Shown: piece after piece, positions 49,646-58,217 of the stretch
Position numbering within the stretch: the first letter of the stretch is position 1
Layout of the letters: each line of letters opens with the position of its first letter
DNA from: Tessaracoccus oleiagri
GTDB lineage: Bacteria; Actinomycetota; Actinomycetes; Propionibacteriales; Propionibacteriaceae
Direction of reading: 5' to 3'
NCBI RefSeq assembly: GCF_900103275.1
Contig: NZ_FNGP01000005.1
Coordinates: 124,001-188,000 of the forward strand
Length of the DNA stretch: 64,000 bases
Position numbers and translations under genes: made by a program
Notes under the pieces: generated by a model
What the model saw: only the letters and a program-made list of their open reading frames with translations
The model's database searches: none
Told to the model about the DNA's origin: nothing

Positions 49646-49725
49646 CCCCGCTCCCTCCAGCACGCCGTGTTCCCGGCCATCATGGCAGTAGCTATCGGAG
49701 GCCAGCCCGCAGGGTCGGCAAAGGC

Positions 49726-51213
49726 TTACCGCTTCCGGTAGAGCTTGTTCGTCTGGTACACGGGCTCGGAGGTGACCTGGATGCCCAGCTGTCGGAAGAT
49801 GCCCTCGTCCACGGATCCGAGGATCACCGTCGTGTGGACGTCACAGCCGCGCAGGTGCCGCAGCTGGTCGAGTGCCCGGCGGGCGTTGTCGTCGGCGTTC
49901 GCGCTCACCGCGAGCGCGATGAGCACCTCGTCGGTGTGGAGCCGGGGATTCTGGCTGCCGAGGATGCCGGTCTTCAGCTGCTGGATCGGCTCGATCGACT
50001 CCGGCGACAGGAGCTGGATCTCGTCATCGATGCCCGCCAGCACCTTGAGCGCGTTGATCAGCATCGCGGACGAGGCACCGAGCAGCGCGGACGTCTTGCC
50101 CGTCACGACCCGCCCGTCCGGGAGCTCGATCGCCGCAGCCGGCGCCTTCGTGCGGCGGGCCACGTTGTTGGCAGGCACCACCACGGGCCGGTCCTCCAGT
50201 GCGATGCCCAGCTGGCTCATCAGCAGGGCGATGCGCTCGGAGGCGTGCGGCTCCAGCATCTCGGCCCGCTCGTGGACGGCCGCCTTGTACCAGCGACGGA
50301 TGACCTCCTGCTGCGACGCCCGGCGGCACACCTCGTCGTCGCTGATGCAGAAGCCCGCCATGTTGACGCCCATGTCGGTGGGCGACTTGTACGGCGACTT
50401 CCCGATCAGCGTCTCGAACAACTGGTTGAGGACGGGGAACACCTCGACGTCGCGGTTGTAGTTGACGACCTGCTCGCCGTACGCCGCGAGGTGGTAGGGG
50501 TCGATCATGTTCACGTCGTCCAGGTCCGCCGTCGCAGCCTCGTAGGCGATGTTCACCGGGTGGTCCAGCGGCAGGTTCCAGATCGGGAACGTCTCGTACT
50601 TGGCGTAGCCGGACCGGAGCCCGCGCTGGTGGTCGTGGTAGAGCTGCGACAGGCAGGTGGCCATCTTCCCGCTGCCGGGGCCCGGGGCGGTGATGACGAC
50701 GAGGTCGCGCTCGGTCTCGATGTAGTCGTTCTTGCCGAACCCGGCGTCGCTGACGATGTGCCGGACGTCGCTCGGGTAACCCTTGATCGGGTAGTGCCGG
50801 TACACCCGCAGCCCCAGCCGCTCGAGCTTGCGACGGAACGCCCGGGCCTGGGCGTTGTCCTCGGTGGCCTGGGTGATCACGACGCTGCCCACGTGGAGGT
50901 CCCGCCCCCGGAAACCGTCGATCAGCCGTAGTACATCGGACTCGTACGGTATGCCGTGGTCCGCGCGGTGCTTGTTGCCGGCGAGGTCCTTGGCGCTCAC
51001 CACGACGATGACCTCCACGTCGTCGCGGAGCGTCTCCAGCATGGCGATCTTGTTGTCCGGCGTGAACCCCGGCAGCACGCGGGAGGCGTGCATGTCGTCG
51101 AACAGCTTGCCGCCGAACTCCAGGTAGAGCTTTCCACCGAACTGCGCCCGCCTCGCGGCGATGTGTTCGGACTGCATGGCCAGGTACTTCGCGCGATCAA
51201 ACCCTTGCTGCAC
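49726..51213 (-). CDS. DUF1846 family protein
   Basis: Protein of 495 aa matching the DUF1846 family found across Firmicutes and Actinobacteria. Recognisable parts are [30 protein letters not shown] at the start, [40 protein letters not shown] and [20 protein letters not shown]. The GPGSGK loop suggests nucleotide binding, and the family has been solved structurally without a firm function. The GTG at 51213 is six bases after a TAGGCT element, with no ribosome binding site, so the mRNA is probably leaderless. The gene diverges from a DUF4870-type membrane protein. Confidence 0.88.
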   Translation of the reverse strand: MQQGFDRAKYLAMQSEHIAARRAQFGGKLYLEFGGKLFDDMHASRVLPGFTPDNKIAMLETLRDDVEVIVVVSAKDLAGNKHRADHGIPYESDVLRLIDGFRGRDLHVGSVVITQATEDNAQARAFRRKLERLGLRVYRHYPIKGYPSDVRHIVSDAGFGKNDYIETERDLVVITAPGPGSGKMATCLSQLYHDHQRGLRSGYAKYETFPIWNLPLDHPVNIAYEAATADLDDVNMIDPYHLAAYGEQVVNYNRDVEVFPVLNQLFETLIGKSPYKSPTDMGVNMAGFCISDDEVCRRASQQEVIRRWYKAAVHERAEMLEPHASERIALLMSQLGIALEDRPVVVPANNVARRTKAPAAAIELPDGRVVTGKTSALLGASSAMLINALKVLAGIDDEIQLLSPESIEPIQQLKTGILGSQNPRLHTDEVLIALAVSANADDNARRALDQLRHLRGCDVHTTVILGSVDEGIFRQLGIQVTSEPVYQTNKLYRKR

Positions 51214-51219
51214 CCGTGC

Positions 51220-51225
51220 AGCCTA
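51220..51225 (-). promoter_or_regulatory. -10 element of a leaderless DUF1846 transcript
   Basis: On the minus strand TAGGCT is followed by six bases (GCACGG) and the GTG start of the DUF1846 gene. The arrangement is the same as at lnt (19550-19564). Confidence 0.55.
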
Positions 51226-51274
51226 CCCCCGGATCGTCCGCGTATCATGGAGGGGTCACTAGGCGGAGGGACGC

Positions 51275-51841
51275 ATGACCAACAACCCATACGACAACGA
51301 CCCCTACGGAGCCACCGGCGGTTCCGAACCGGACTGGGGTCCCCAGCCGGTGACCGGACCGCAGAACCCGTTCGCGGGTGGCCGCTACGCGGACCCCCGC
51401 CAGCAGCAGCCGCGGCAGGATCCCATCTACGGCACGAGCTACGGATCGGACCCGTACAACCCGTTCGCGGGGCGTCACCTGCCGCAGCGCTACGGGTACA
51501 ACGCACCGCCGCCGGACCGGCAGCGCCACGTGACCATGCTGCGCCTGAACGCCTGGCTCTCGGCCTTCTTCCCCATCGCCGGCCTCATCTTCTTCTTCGT
51601 TGAGAAGGGCAAGCAGCCCCTCTACGACAAGCACTTGAAGGAGACGTTCAACATGGCGCTGACCCGTCTGCTCATCGCGGGGGGCGCGTCGATGTTCTCC
51701 GGCTGGCTCGGTGCGATGTTCGGCATCGCCACGGCCGTCTACTTCGTGTTCGCCATCCTCGGCGCCATCCAGGGCCCCACCAAGTATCTGGAGGGCCAGG
51801 AGATGCGCTACAAGGGCGCCATCCCCTTCACCCGCGACTAG
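51275..51841 (+). CDS. DUF4870-type membrane protein with Tyr/Pro/Gln-rich N-terminus
   Basis: Protein of 188 aa. The first 85 residues are low-complexity and rich in Asn, Pro, Tyr and Gln (NPYDNDPYG, DPYNPFAGR); two near-identical NPFAG blocks are visible. The C-terminal half has three hydrophobic segments (AWLSAFFPIAGLIFFFVEKG, LIAGGASMFSGWLGAMFG, AVYFVFAILGAIQG) in the DUF4870 pattern. GGCGGAGGG precedes the ATG, and TATCAT at 51243-51248 is a -10 candidate. Function unknown. Its stop overlaps the stop of the convergent Sua5/YciO gene by four bases. Confidence 0.75.
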   Translation: MTNNPYDNDPYGATGGSEPDWGPQPVTGPQNPFAGGRYADPRQQQPRQDPIYGTSYGSDPYNPFAGRHLPQRYGYNAPPPDRQRHVTMLRLNAWLSAFFPIAGLIFFFVEKGKQPLYDKHLKETFNMALTRLLIAGGASMFSGWLGAMFGIATAVYFVFAILGAIQGPTKYLEGQEMRYKGAIPFTRD

Positions 51842-52461
51842 AGCTCGAACGGCGACGGGTCGCCCGCACCCACGCGGGCGATGACCGGCTCGTCACCCGT
51901 CAGGTCGACGACGGTCGTCGGCTCCACGCCGCAGTCGCCGGAGTCCAGCACCGCGTCGAGCTGGTGGTCCAACAACTCCTTGACCTCCCAGCCCTCGACA
52001 AGGGGGTCCTCGCGGCCGGGCAGCAGCAGCGTCGAGCTGAGCATGGGGCCGTCGAGTTCGGCGAGCAGGGCGTGCGCGGTGGGGTGACTGGGGATGCGGA
52101 CCCCGACGGTGCGCTTCTTCGGGTGCTGCATCGCCTTGGGCACCTCGCGGGTGGCCTTCAGGATGAACGTGTAGGGCCCGGGGGTCGACGCCTTCACCAT
52201 CCGGAACACCCAGTTGTCCATCTCGACGTACTGGCCGAGCTTCGCGAAGTCGTCCACCACGAGCGTGAAGTGGTGCTTGTCGTCGAGTTGCCGTATCTGC
52301 TTGATGCGCTGGATGCCCGCCGTGTTGCCGAGCGCCGCGCCAAGGGCGAAGCACGAGTCTGTCGGGTACGCCACCAGCCCCCCGTCCCTGATGATCTGGC
52401 CGACCTGGGCGATGGAGCGAGGCTGCGGGTTCACCGGGTGGACGTCGTAGTACCGTGCCAC
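51838..52461 (-). CDS. Sua5/YciO/YrdC-family protein (YciO-type)
   Basis: Protein of 207 aa in the threonylcarbamoyl-AMP synthase fold family. The N-terminal GGLVAYPTDSCFALGAAL carries the family PTDTxYGL-like motif in the variant PTDSCFAL, followed by KHHFTLVVDDFAKLGQYV, PGPYTFILKAT and VGVRIPSHPTAHALL. The variant motif is characteristic of YciO, so a role in tRNA t6A synthesis is uncertain. The GTG start directly follows the aldo/keto reductase stop. Confidence 0.83.
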   Translation of the reverse strand: MARYYDVHPVNPQPRSIAQVGQIIRDGGLVAYPTDSCFALGAALGNTAGIQRIKQIRQLDDKHHFTLVVDDFAKLGQYVEMDNWVFRMVKASTPGPYTFILKATREVPKAMQHPKKRTVGVRIPSHPTAHALLAELDGPMLSSTLLLPGREDPLVEGWEVKELLDHQLDAVLDSGDCGVEPTTVVDLTGDEPVIARVGAGDPSPFEL

Positions 52462-53346
52462 TCAGAACACCTCCTTGTTGATGGCCGCGAGGAGTTCCTC
52501 GGGGATCTCGTCCGTCATGGCGCGGGCGGAGTCGGTGATGGACTCCGGCCGGGTGGCGCCGGGGATCGGGATGACGTGGTCGCCCAGCGACAGCTCCCAG
52601 GCGAGGATCACGCGGTGGGTGCTGATCCCGAGCTCCTCCGAGGCGCGGTGGATGCTGCGGAACTTCTCGTCGAGCGGAGCCGTGGCCCTGCGCATGCCGC
52701 CCACCGGCGAGTAGGGGACGAACGCGATGCCGTGCTCACCGCAGAACTCGAGCTCCTGCCTGCTGGTGTGGTGGAACCAAGGGGAGAACTCGTTCTGCAC
52801 GGCGGCGAGGCCGCCCTCCCCCAACACGTCGAGCGCCACCTCGATCTCCTCGACGCTCGCGTTCGAGATGCCGATCTCGTTGATGATGCCGTAGGACTGG
52901 AGCGTCGCCAGCCCCTCGATGGATTCGGCGTACGCGAGGGAACGGTCCGGACGATGGAGGTACAACAGGTCCAGCTGCTCGACCTCCAGCGCTTCGAGCG
53001 CGCGCTCGGCGCGCTCACGCAGGTAGTCCGGGGTGCCGTTGCGGCCCCAGCGCTCGCCCTCGGCGCGGGTGATGCCCGCCTTCGTGCACACGACGATGTC
53101 GTTGGTGTCGCCGTCGTAGCGGCGGAGCGCCTCCGCGACGATGCGCTCGTTGTGGCCCATCTGGTCCCAGCTGGGTGCGTAGATGTCCGCCGTGTCGATC
53201 AGGGTGATGCCTGCGTCCAGGGCGGCGTGCACCGTCGCGACCGGGTCCTCGACGGGTCTGCCCTGGCCCGGGCCGGTGGAGACGGGCATCGCGCCGAACC
53301 CGATCGGCGACACCTGGAACTGTCCGATTCTGCGCTCACTGACCAT
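52462..53346 (-). CDS. Aldo/keto reductase
   Basis: NAD(P)H-dependent TIM-barrel oxidoreductase of 294 aa. The catalytic tetrad is visible: Asp in LIDTADIYAPS, Tyr in the same segment, Lys in VVCTKAGI, and His in LLYLHRPD. The cofactor-binding end includes IPGATRPESITDSARAMT. It resembles the YhdN/AKR11-like group of general stress reductases. The start at 53346 (MVSERR) was chosen over a GTG at 53367 that would overlap the upstream gene. It follows the orphan TadE-like gene by 10 bp. Confidence 0.9.
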   Translation of the reverse strand: MVSERRIGQFQVSPIGFGAMPVSTGPGQGRPVEDPVATVHAALDAGITLIDTADIYAPSWDQMGHNERIVAEALRRYDGDTNDIVVCTKAGITRAEGERWGRNGTPDYLRERAERALEALEVEQLDLLYLHRPDRSLAYAESIEGLATLQSYGIINEIGISNASVEEIEVALDVLGEGGLAAVQNEFSPWFHHTSRQELEFCGEHGIAFVPYSPVGGMRRATAPLDEKFRSIHRASEELGISTHRVILAWELSLGDHVIPIPGATRPESITDSARAMTDEIPEELLAAINKEVF

Positions 53347-53356
53347 GTGCGGGAGC

Positions 53357-53776
53357 TTACCTTGCACGGTAGCGATCGACAGGGGAAAAGCCCTCCGCCG
53401 TCAGTTCTACTCCTCCCGGTACGAACGGCAGCGTCACGTCGCGGAGCGACAGCTCGCAGCGGAGCGTGACCCGGACCTCTGCTTCGACACCGAGCGGGGC
53501 GGCGAGGCCGGCCATGTCCATGGCTGACGAGTGCCGCAGGCACCGGAGGCGCTCGCTTTCCAGTCCCGCCTCGACGATGTCGCCCGCAGCCCGCTCCCCC
53601 GCGGCCGGCGTGCGCTCCAGCGCCGCCGCGCGGGCCGCGGAGCCCGCGACGGCACGCAGCTCCTGCCGGGCCAACGACACCTGGGCGAGCACCACCACCA
53701 GGCCCACGAGCAGCACCAGGCCGGGGATGATCACGGCCGCCTCGATTGCCGGCGCCTGTCCACGTTGTCCGCGCAT
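53357..53776 (-). CDS. Orphan TadE-like pseudopilin
   Basis: Protein of 139 aa with the leader RGQRGQAPAIEAAVIIPGLVLLVGLVVVLAQVSL, a pilin-like hydrophobic helix with Glu in the expected position, followed by RQELRAVAGSAARAAAL and an extracytoplasmic domain with two cysteines (LRCLRH and LRCELS). It resembles TadE more than the major pilin. It lies 14 kb from the main Tad operon, directly before the aldo/keto reductase. It could use the same peptidase and platform. The start at 53776 or 53785 is uncertain. Confidence 0.68.
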   Translation of the reverse strand: MRGQRGQAPAIEAAVIIPGLVLLVGLVVVLAQVSLARQELRAVAGSAARAAALERTPAAGERAAGDIVEAGLESERLRCLRHSSAMDMAGLAAPLGVEAEVRVTLRCELSLRDVTLPFVPGGVELTAEGFSPVDRYRAR

Positions 53777-53843
53777 GCCGCCCATCCTCGCAACCGGAAG
53801 GGCCAACGGCTGACCCGCGCGGCACGCTGTGGAGAAGTTGGAA

Positions 53844-53849
53844 TAGGCT
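53844..53849 (+). promoter_or_regulatory. -10 element TAGGCT of the PPi-PFK gene
   Basis: TAGGCT 31 bp before the phosphofructokinase start, followed by a short leader with AAAGGA as ribosome binding site. Confidence 0.45.
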
Positions 53850-53880
53850 TGGCAGCGCAGTTCGAACGAAAGGACTCTTC

Positions 53881-55101
53881 ATGGTCAAGAAGGTCGCCAT
53901 TCTCACCGCCGGTGGGTTCGCGCCGTGCCTCTCATCCGCGATCGGCGGTTTGATCGAGCGCTACACCGAGCTCGCCCCTGAGGTGGAGATCATCGCCTAC
54001 AAGCACGGCTACCAGGGCCTGCTGACGGGCGACTACATCGTCGTCGACGAGAAGGTCCGCGCCAACGCGAGCCTGCTGCACCGGTTCGGAGGTTCTCCGA
54101 TCGGCAACTCGCGCGTCAAGCTCACCAACGCGAAGAACCTCGTCAAGCGGGGTCTCGTGAAGGAGGGCGACGACCCGCTGAAGGTGGCGGCCGACCGCCT
54201 GGAGGCCGACGGCGTCGACGTGCTGCACACCATCGGCGGCGACGACACCAACACCACCGCCGCCGACCTCGCGGCCTTCCTGGCCGAGCACGACTACGGC
54301 CTCACCGTCGTCGGCCTCCCGAAGACCATCGACAACGACGTGATCCCGATCAAGCAGTCCCTCGGGGCCTGGACGGCCGCCGAGATGGGCGCCCGCTTCG
54401 CGCAGAACGTGGTCGCCGAGCACAACTCCGGCTCGCGCATGCTGATCGTGCACGAGGTCATGGGCCGCCACTGCGGCTGGCTCACGGCCGCCACCGCGCA
54501 GAAGTACCGCGAGTGGCTCGACACGCAGGAGTGGCTGCCGGAGATCGGCCTCTCCCGCGAGGCGTGGGACGTGCACGGCGTGTACGTCCCCGAGGGCGTC
54601 ATCGACATCGCCAAGGAGTCCGAGCGTCTCAACAAGGTCATGGACGAGGTGGGCAACGTCACCATCTTCCTGTCGGAGGGCGCGGGCCTGGACTCGATCG
54701 TCGCCGAGATGGAGGCGGCCGGCGAGGAGGTCCCGAGGGATCCGTTCGGCCACGTGAAGCTGGACAAGATCAACCCGGGTGCCTGGTTCGGCTCGAAGTT
54801 CGCCGACAAGCTGGGTGCCGAGAAGGTCATGATCCAGAAGTCCGGCTACTACTCCCGCTCCGCCGCCGCCAACGAGGCCGACCTCGCCCTGATCAAGCAG
54901 TGCACCGACCTCGCCGTCGAGTCCGCCCTGCGCGGTGAGCCGGGCGTGATCGGCCACGACGAGGAGAACGGCGACGTGCTGTCCGCGATCGCCTTCGACC
55001 GCATCAAGGGCGGCAAGGCGTTCGACATCACCCAGGAGTGGTACACCGACATGCTGACCTCCATCGGCCAGGAGGTGCCCGCCCCGGCGCAGGCCCACTG
55101 A
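53881..55101 (+). CDS. pfp: Diphosphate-dependent 6-phosphofructokinase
   Basis: Glycolytic/gluconeogenic enzyme of 406 aa that reversibly phosphorylates fructose-6-phosphate using PPi. The start MVKKVAILTAGGFAPCLSSAIGGLIERYTE, FGGSPIGNSRVKLTN and HTIGGDDTNTTAADLAAFL correspond closely to the Propionibacterium PPi-PFK as I remember it. Specificity markers are GGDD at residues 119-122 (ATP-PFKs have GGDG) and PKTIDND at 147-153 with the PPi-type lysine. HEVMGRHCGWL and DPFGHVKLDKINPGAWF complete the active site. It sits alone between TAGGCT and a strong hairpin. It indicates a PPi-based energy economy as in propionic-acid bacteria. Confidence 0.93.
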   Translation: MVKKVAILTAGGFAPCLSSAIGGLIERYTELAPEVEIIAYKHGYQGLLTGDYIVVDEKVRANASLLHRFGGSPIGNSRVKLTNAKNLVKRGLVKEGDDPLKVAADRLEADGVDVLHTIGGDDTNTTAADLAAFLAEHDYGLTVVGLPKTIDNDVIPIKQSLGAWTAAEMGARFAQNVVAEHNSGSRMLIVHEVMGRHCGWLTAATAQKYREWLDTQEWLPEIGLSREAWDVHGVYVPEGVIDIAKESERLNKVMDEVGNVTIFLSEGAGLDSIVAEMEAAGEEVPRDPFGHVKLDKINPGAWFGSKFADKLGAEKVMIQKSGYYSRSAAANEADLALIKQCTDLAVESALRGEPGVIGHDEENGDVLSAIAFDRIKGGKAFDITQEWYTDMLTSIGQEVPAPAQAH

Positions 55102-55116
55102 GGCAGGACCCACCGC

Positions 55117-55146
55117 GGAGGCGCATCCCCATCGGGGTGCGCCTCC
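55117..55146 (+). terminator. Hairpin terminator after the PPi-PFK gene
   Basis: GGAGGCGCA pairs with TGCGCCTCC and CCCC with GGGG, with one bulged base and an ATC loop; TTTGTGGTT follows as a weak U-tract. It lies 15 bases beyond the stop, before the convergent YihY gene. Confidence 0.78.
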
Positions 55147-55162
55147 TTTGTGGTTGCCGGTC

Positions 55163-56281
55163 TCAGCGGCGGCCCAGAAGCCTGGCGACGAGCGCCACCG
55201 TCGCCGCGACGACGGCCCCCAGGCCCACGCCCGTCGCGGCGCCGACGCCGTAGCCCACCCCGAGCCCGGCGCGCACGCCGCGTTCGGCGACCTCCTGCCG
55301 GACCATCGCGGGACCCGGCTCCAGCTCCCTGGCGTACGCCAGCAGTTCCGCCGACCTCGCGGCGGCGACCTCCGCGGCGAGGTTGTGCGCGGTGGCCACG
55401 TCGCCCTGGGTGGTGGTGTCGACACCGATCCAGGCGGCGGTCATGAGCACGATGGTGGCGAGCAGGTTCATCAGCAGCATCGCGATGATCACGGGGCCGA
55501 ACAGCGCGGCCGCGGCGTTGCCGGCGAATAGTCCCATCAGGGTGCCCGCCAGCTGCTGCAGGATCGTGAGCCCCACCGCCCCGATCGTGACCCCGACGAG
55601 CCATGTTCGCCACCTCGCGCGCTCGTCCGGCAGCACGAGGAACAGGAATCCCATCAGGACCCAGCTCGCGAGGAACGTCATCACGATGCTGGCGAGCCGG
55701 AGCATCAGCCCGATGCCGGGCACGTCGCCCATCCCGAGCCAGTCGACCACCAGCCGGGAGGCGCTCGAGCCGCCCTGCGCCACGGCGATACCCAGGAGCA
55801 GGGCGACCAGCAGGCCGAGGAAGATGACGATGTTGGAGGCGATGTTGAGCACAGGGTTGACCTTGCGCTCCTCGTCGATCGGCACCTCGCGCCAGATCAT
55901 CCGCACGGCCTTCTTGAGGTTGCCGACCCATCCCGAACCGGAGTAGGCGGCGGTCAGGAGCGCGAAGATGCCGATGCCGCGCCAGTTGTTGAGGGCGTTC
56001 TCGACGACGCCGGCCACTTGCTCCCCCAGGTCGCCGGTGCCTCCGCTGAGGAGCTCGGTGATCTCCCGCTGCACGCTGGCCAGCATGTCCGGCCGCAGCA
56101 CGGTGAGCGTCATCCCCAGCATCGCGAAGGAGAACATGAGGATGGGAACCAGGGAGAGCACCGAGAAGTAGGTGACGGCGCCGGCGAACTGGGGACCCAA
56201 CCGCACGTTGAAGCGGGTGTTGGCCGCGAGCAGGTGCGCGATCGGCGGCCACTTGAGGACCTTGTCGAGCGTGGCTTTCAC
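55163..56281 (-). CDS. YihY/BrkB-family membrane protein
   Basis: Integral membrane protein of 372 aa with about six helices. The family pattern is visible in RLGPQFAGAVTYFSVLSLVPILMFSFAMLG, YSGSGWVGNLKKAVRMIWRE, and GFLFLVLPDERARWRTWLVG. YihY proteins were once called RNase BN, but this is not their activity; their function is unknown. The start is GTG at 56281. A C-terminal glycine-rich segment ends in LLGRR. Confidence 0.85.
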   Translation of the reverse strand: MKATLDKVLKWPPIAHLLAANTRFNVRLGPQFAGAVTYFSVLSLVPILMFSFAMLGMTLTVLRPDMLASVQREITELLSGGTGDLGEQVAGVVENALNNWRGIGIFALLTAAYSGSGWVGNLKKAVRMIWREVPIDEERKVNPVLNIASNIVIFLGLLVALLLGIAVAQGGSSASRLVVDWLGMGDVPGIGLMLRLASIVMTFLASWVLMGFLFLVLPDERARWRTWLVGVTIGAVGLTILQQLAGTLMGLFAGNAAAALFGPVIIAMLLMNLLATIVLMTAAWIGVDTTTQGDVATAHNLAAEVAAARSAELLAYARELEPGPAMVRQEVAERGVRAGLGVGYGVGAATGVGLGAVVAATVALVARLLGRR

Positions 56282-56313
56282 GCTCCGACCCTAGTCGCCC
56301 CGGGGATCGCTGA

Positions 56314-56853
56314 CTAGACCGCGCGGGCGCGGCGCCGTGCCGCGAGCTCGTCCCCGGGGTGCTCGGGGGCGTCCGGACCGTCGGCGCGCTCGGTGGGGAG
56401 CGTCATCAGCGTGCCCTCGATCTCCTTCCAGACGGAGCTGACCGAGATCATGAACATGCCCTGGCCGCCCTTGGAGAGGTCGAACAGTTCGTTGGCGTTG
56501 GTGACCTCGAAGACGCTGAACCCGTCGCTGACCAGCGTCACCTCGCTGACGTCCTCGACGCCGCGGGAACGGAGGTGGTCGATCGCGACACGGATCTGCT
56601 GCAGGGAGATGCCCACGTCGAGGAACCGCTTCACGACCCTCAGGAGCAGGATGTCGCGGAACGAGTAGAGGCGCTGGGAGCCGGAGCCCTCGGCATTGCG
56701 GATGGAGGGGACGACGAGTCCGGTGCGGGCCCAGTAGTCGAGCTGGCGATAGGTGATGCCGGCGACGCGGTGGGCGACGGGGCCGCGGAATCCCTGATCG
56801 CTGGGCAGCGGCGAGTAATCACCGTCGAACAAGGTGTCCTGCATCTCTGCCAC
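56314..56853 (-). CDS. MerR-family regulator (Rv1830-like)
   Basis: Regulator of 179 aa. The winged helix-turn-helix is GITYRQLDYWARTGLVVPSIRNAEGSGSQRLYSFRDILLLRVVKRFLDVGISLQQIRVAIDHL split over two visible blocks; the C-terminal part (SEVTLVSDGFSVFEVTNANELFDL) matches the mycobacterial Rv1830 type. The start is a GTG at 56853 with AGAGGAG just upstream; ATG 56844 is the alternative. It is the last gene of the leftward garA-ftsR-DUF151-merR block, separated from the DUF151 gene by about 165 bp with a TTAGACT promoter-like element in between. Confidence 0.83.
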   Translation of the reverse strand: MAEMQDTLFDGDYSPLPSDQGFRGPVAHRVAGITYRQLDYWARTGLVVPSIRNAEGSGSQRLYSFRDILLLRVVKRFLDVGISLQQIRVAIDHLRSRGVEDVSEVTLVSDGFSVFEVTNANELFDLSKGGQGMFMISVSSVWKEIEGTLMTLPTERADGPDAPEHPGDELAARRRARAV

Positions 56854-57019
56854 GATCTCCTCTTTTCCGTCACGACCTGTGGGGAACGCTATCCGTCGCC
56901 GCCGAGGTTCCATCCCCGGACACGCCGACGGGCCACCCCCCGTGATCGGCCTGTGACCAGTCTAACCCTTTCGGGCGGGATTTCCCCGGCACGGGGCCTG
57001 GATTATGAAGTGGCGCTGA

Positions 57020-57529
57020 CTAGCCGTTTTCCTCTTCAGAGAAGTCGTCGGCGTTGACTGAGTCGAGGAACGCGCGGAACTCGTCGACCTCGTCGCTGGG
57101 CAGCTCGTCAACCTCAACCCCAACTTGATCCATGAGCGCGCGCGGGCACTGGACGGACCAGCCGAGCTTGAGCGCCAGCGCGACGGCGTCGCTGGGCCGG
57201 GCGTCGACGTCGAGGTCCAGCACCCGGATCCGGGCCTTGAAGATGCCCTCGTCCATCTCGGTGATGATGGCGCGGCCCGTGGCCTCGCCGGCGAACTCGT
57301 GGATCACCTCGGCGAGGAGGTCGTGGGTGAGCGGGCGCTCGATGGCCTGGTCGTCGGTCAGTTGGAGCGCGATCGCCGCCGCCTCGACGTGTCCGATCCA
57401 GATCGGCAGCAGGCGGTGGCCACCGCTCTCGTTCAGCAGCAGCACGGGCGAGTCCTCGCCTCCGAGGACCCGGATTCCGAGTACCTCGAGGTCGACCATC
57501 CCGCGGTCGTAAGGGTGTGAGTCATCCAT
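57020..57529 (-). CDS. Bifunctional nuclease family protein (DUF151)
   Basis: Protein of 169 aa with the DUF151 domain: VDLEVLGIRVLGGEDSPVLLLNESGGHRLLPIWIGHVEAAAIALQL near the start, RPLTHDLLAEVI, and a C-terminal ARPSDAVALALKLG. Members have been described as nucleases, although their cellular job in actinobacteria is not established. Its mycobacterial counterpart is Rv1829, in the same gene order. The ATG at 57529 overlaps the ftsR stop by eight bases; MVDLEVL 10 codons later is an alternative start. Confidence 0.87.
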   Translation of the reverse strand: MDDSHPYDRGMVDLEVLGIRVLGGEDSPVLLLNESGGHRLLPIWIGHVEAAAIALQLTDDQAIERPLTHDLLAEVIHEFAGEATGRAIITEMDEGIFKARIRVLDLDVDARPSDAVALALKLGWSVQCPRALMDQVGVEVDELPSDEVDEFRAFLDSVNADDFSEEENG

Positions 57530-58217
57530 TGATCTGTCCATGCAGTAGAGCGGCGTGGGCCTGTAGTACAACACGGTACACGTCGGCGACGGTGTCGGCC
57601 GGTGCCCCGTTTCGGCGCCGGAAGGGCTCCAGCACCTGTTCCACCAGGGCCGCCTCCGCGATCGCCGCCTGCTGGATCACCTTGAGTTGCCGAAGGTCCA
57701 TGCCGTAGTTCGCCAGGCGCTTCGCGGCCGTGGCGACGGCGACGGCCTCACGCCCGTACAGCTGGGAGCCATGGCGGGGGGCCACCAGGCGCAGACGCTC
57801 GAGGTGGATGAACGAGGCCTCGCCGAGCGCCGACTCCTGCAGGACTTGGCGTCGGGTGAGCAGCTTGCCGGGCTGGGCGGGTTGGCCGTTGCGGGACGGG
57901 CCAGGCCGCGGCTCGGGCTGGGCCTGCTCGGCGGGTGGGGCCTCCTGCACCGTCACGGGATCCTCGCCGCGGTCGATCGCCTCGAGTTCCTCACGGATGA
58001 CCTTCAGCGGCAGGTATCGGTCCCGCTGGGCGCGGAGCACGTAGAGGAGTCGCTCGACGTCCCGCTCACTGAACCGCCGATAGCCCGACGGCTGTTGGCG
58101 ATCCGGGGAAATCAGTCCCTCCGCCTCCAGGTACCGCAGCTTGGAAACGGAAATGTCGGGGAACTCCGCCCGGATCATCTCCAGCACGCGGCCGATCGTG
58201 CGCGCGCCTGGTGCCAT
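57522..58217 (-). CDS. ftsR: MerR-family regulator FtsR
   Basis: Regulator of 231 aa corresponding to mycobacterial Rv1828 and corynebacterial FtsR, which controls ftsZ expression. The N-terminal winged helix-turn-helix is ISVSKLRYLEAEGLISPDRQQPSGYRRFSERDVERLLYVLRAQRDRYLPLKVIREEL in successive blocks. A Pro/Gln-rich linker leads to a C-terminal domain with LTRRQVLQESALGEASFIHLERLRLV and YGREAVAVATAAKRLANYGMDLRQLKVIQ. It follows garA with a one-base overlap and precedes DUF151, an order conserved in actinobacteria. Confidence 0.9.
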   Translation of the reverse strand: MAPGARTIGRVLEMIRAEFPDISVSKLRYLEAEGLISPDRQQPSGYRRFSERDVERLLYVLRAQRDRYLPLKVIREELEAIDRGEDPVTVQEAPPAEQAQPEPRPGPSRNGQPAQPGKLLTRRQVLQESALGEASFIHLERLRLVAPRHGSQLYGREAVAVATAAKRLANYGMDLRQLKVIQQAAIAEAALVEQVLEPFRRRNGAPADTVADVYRVVLQAHAALLHGQING

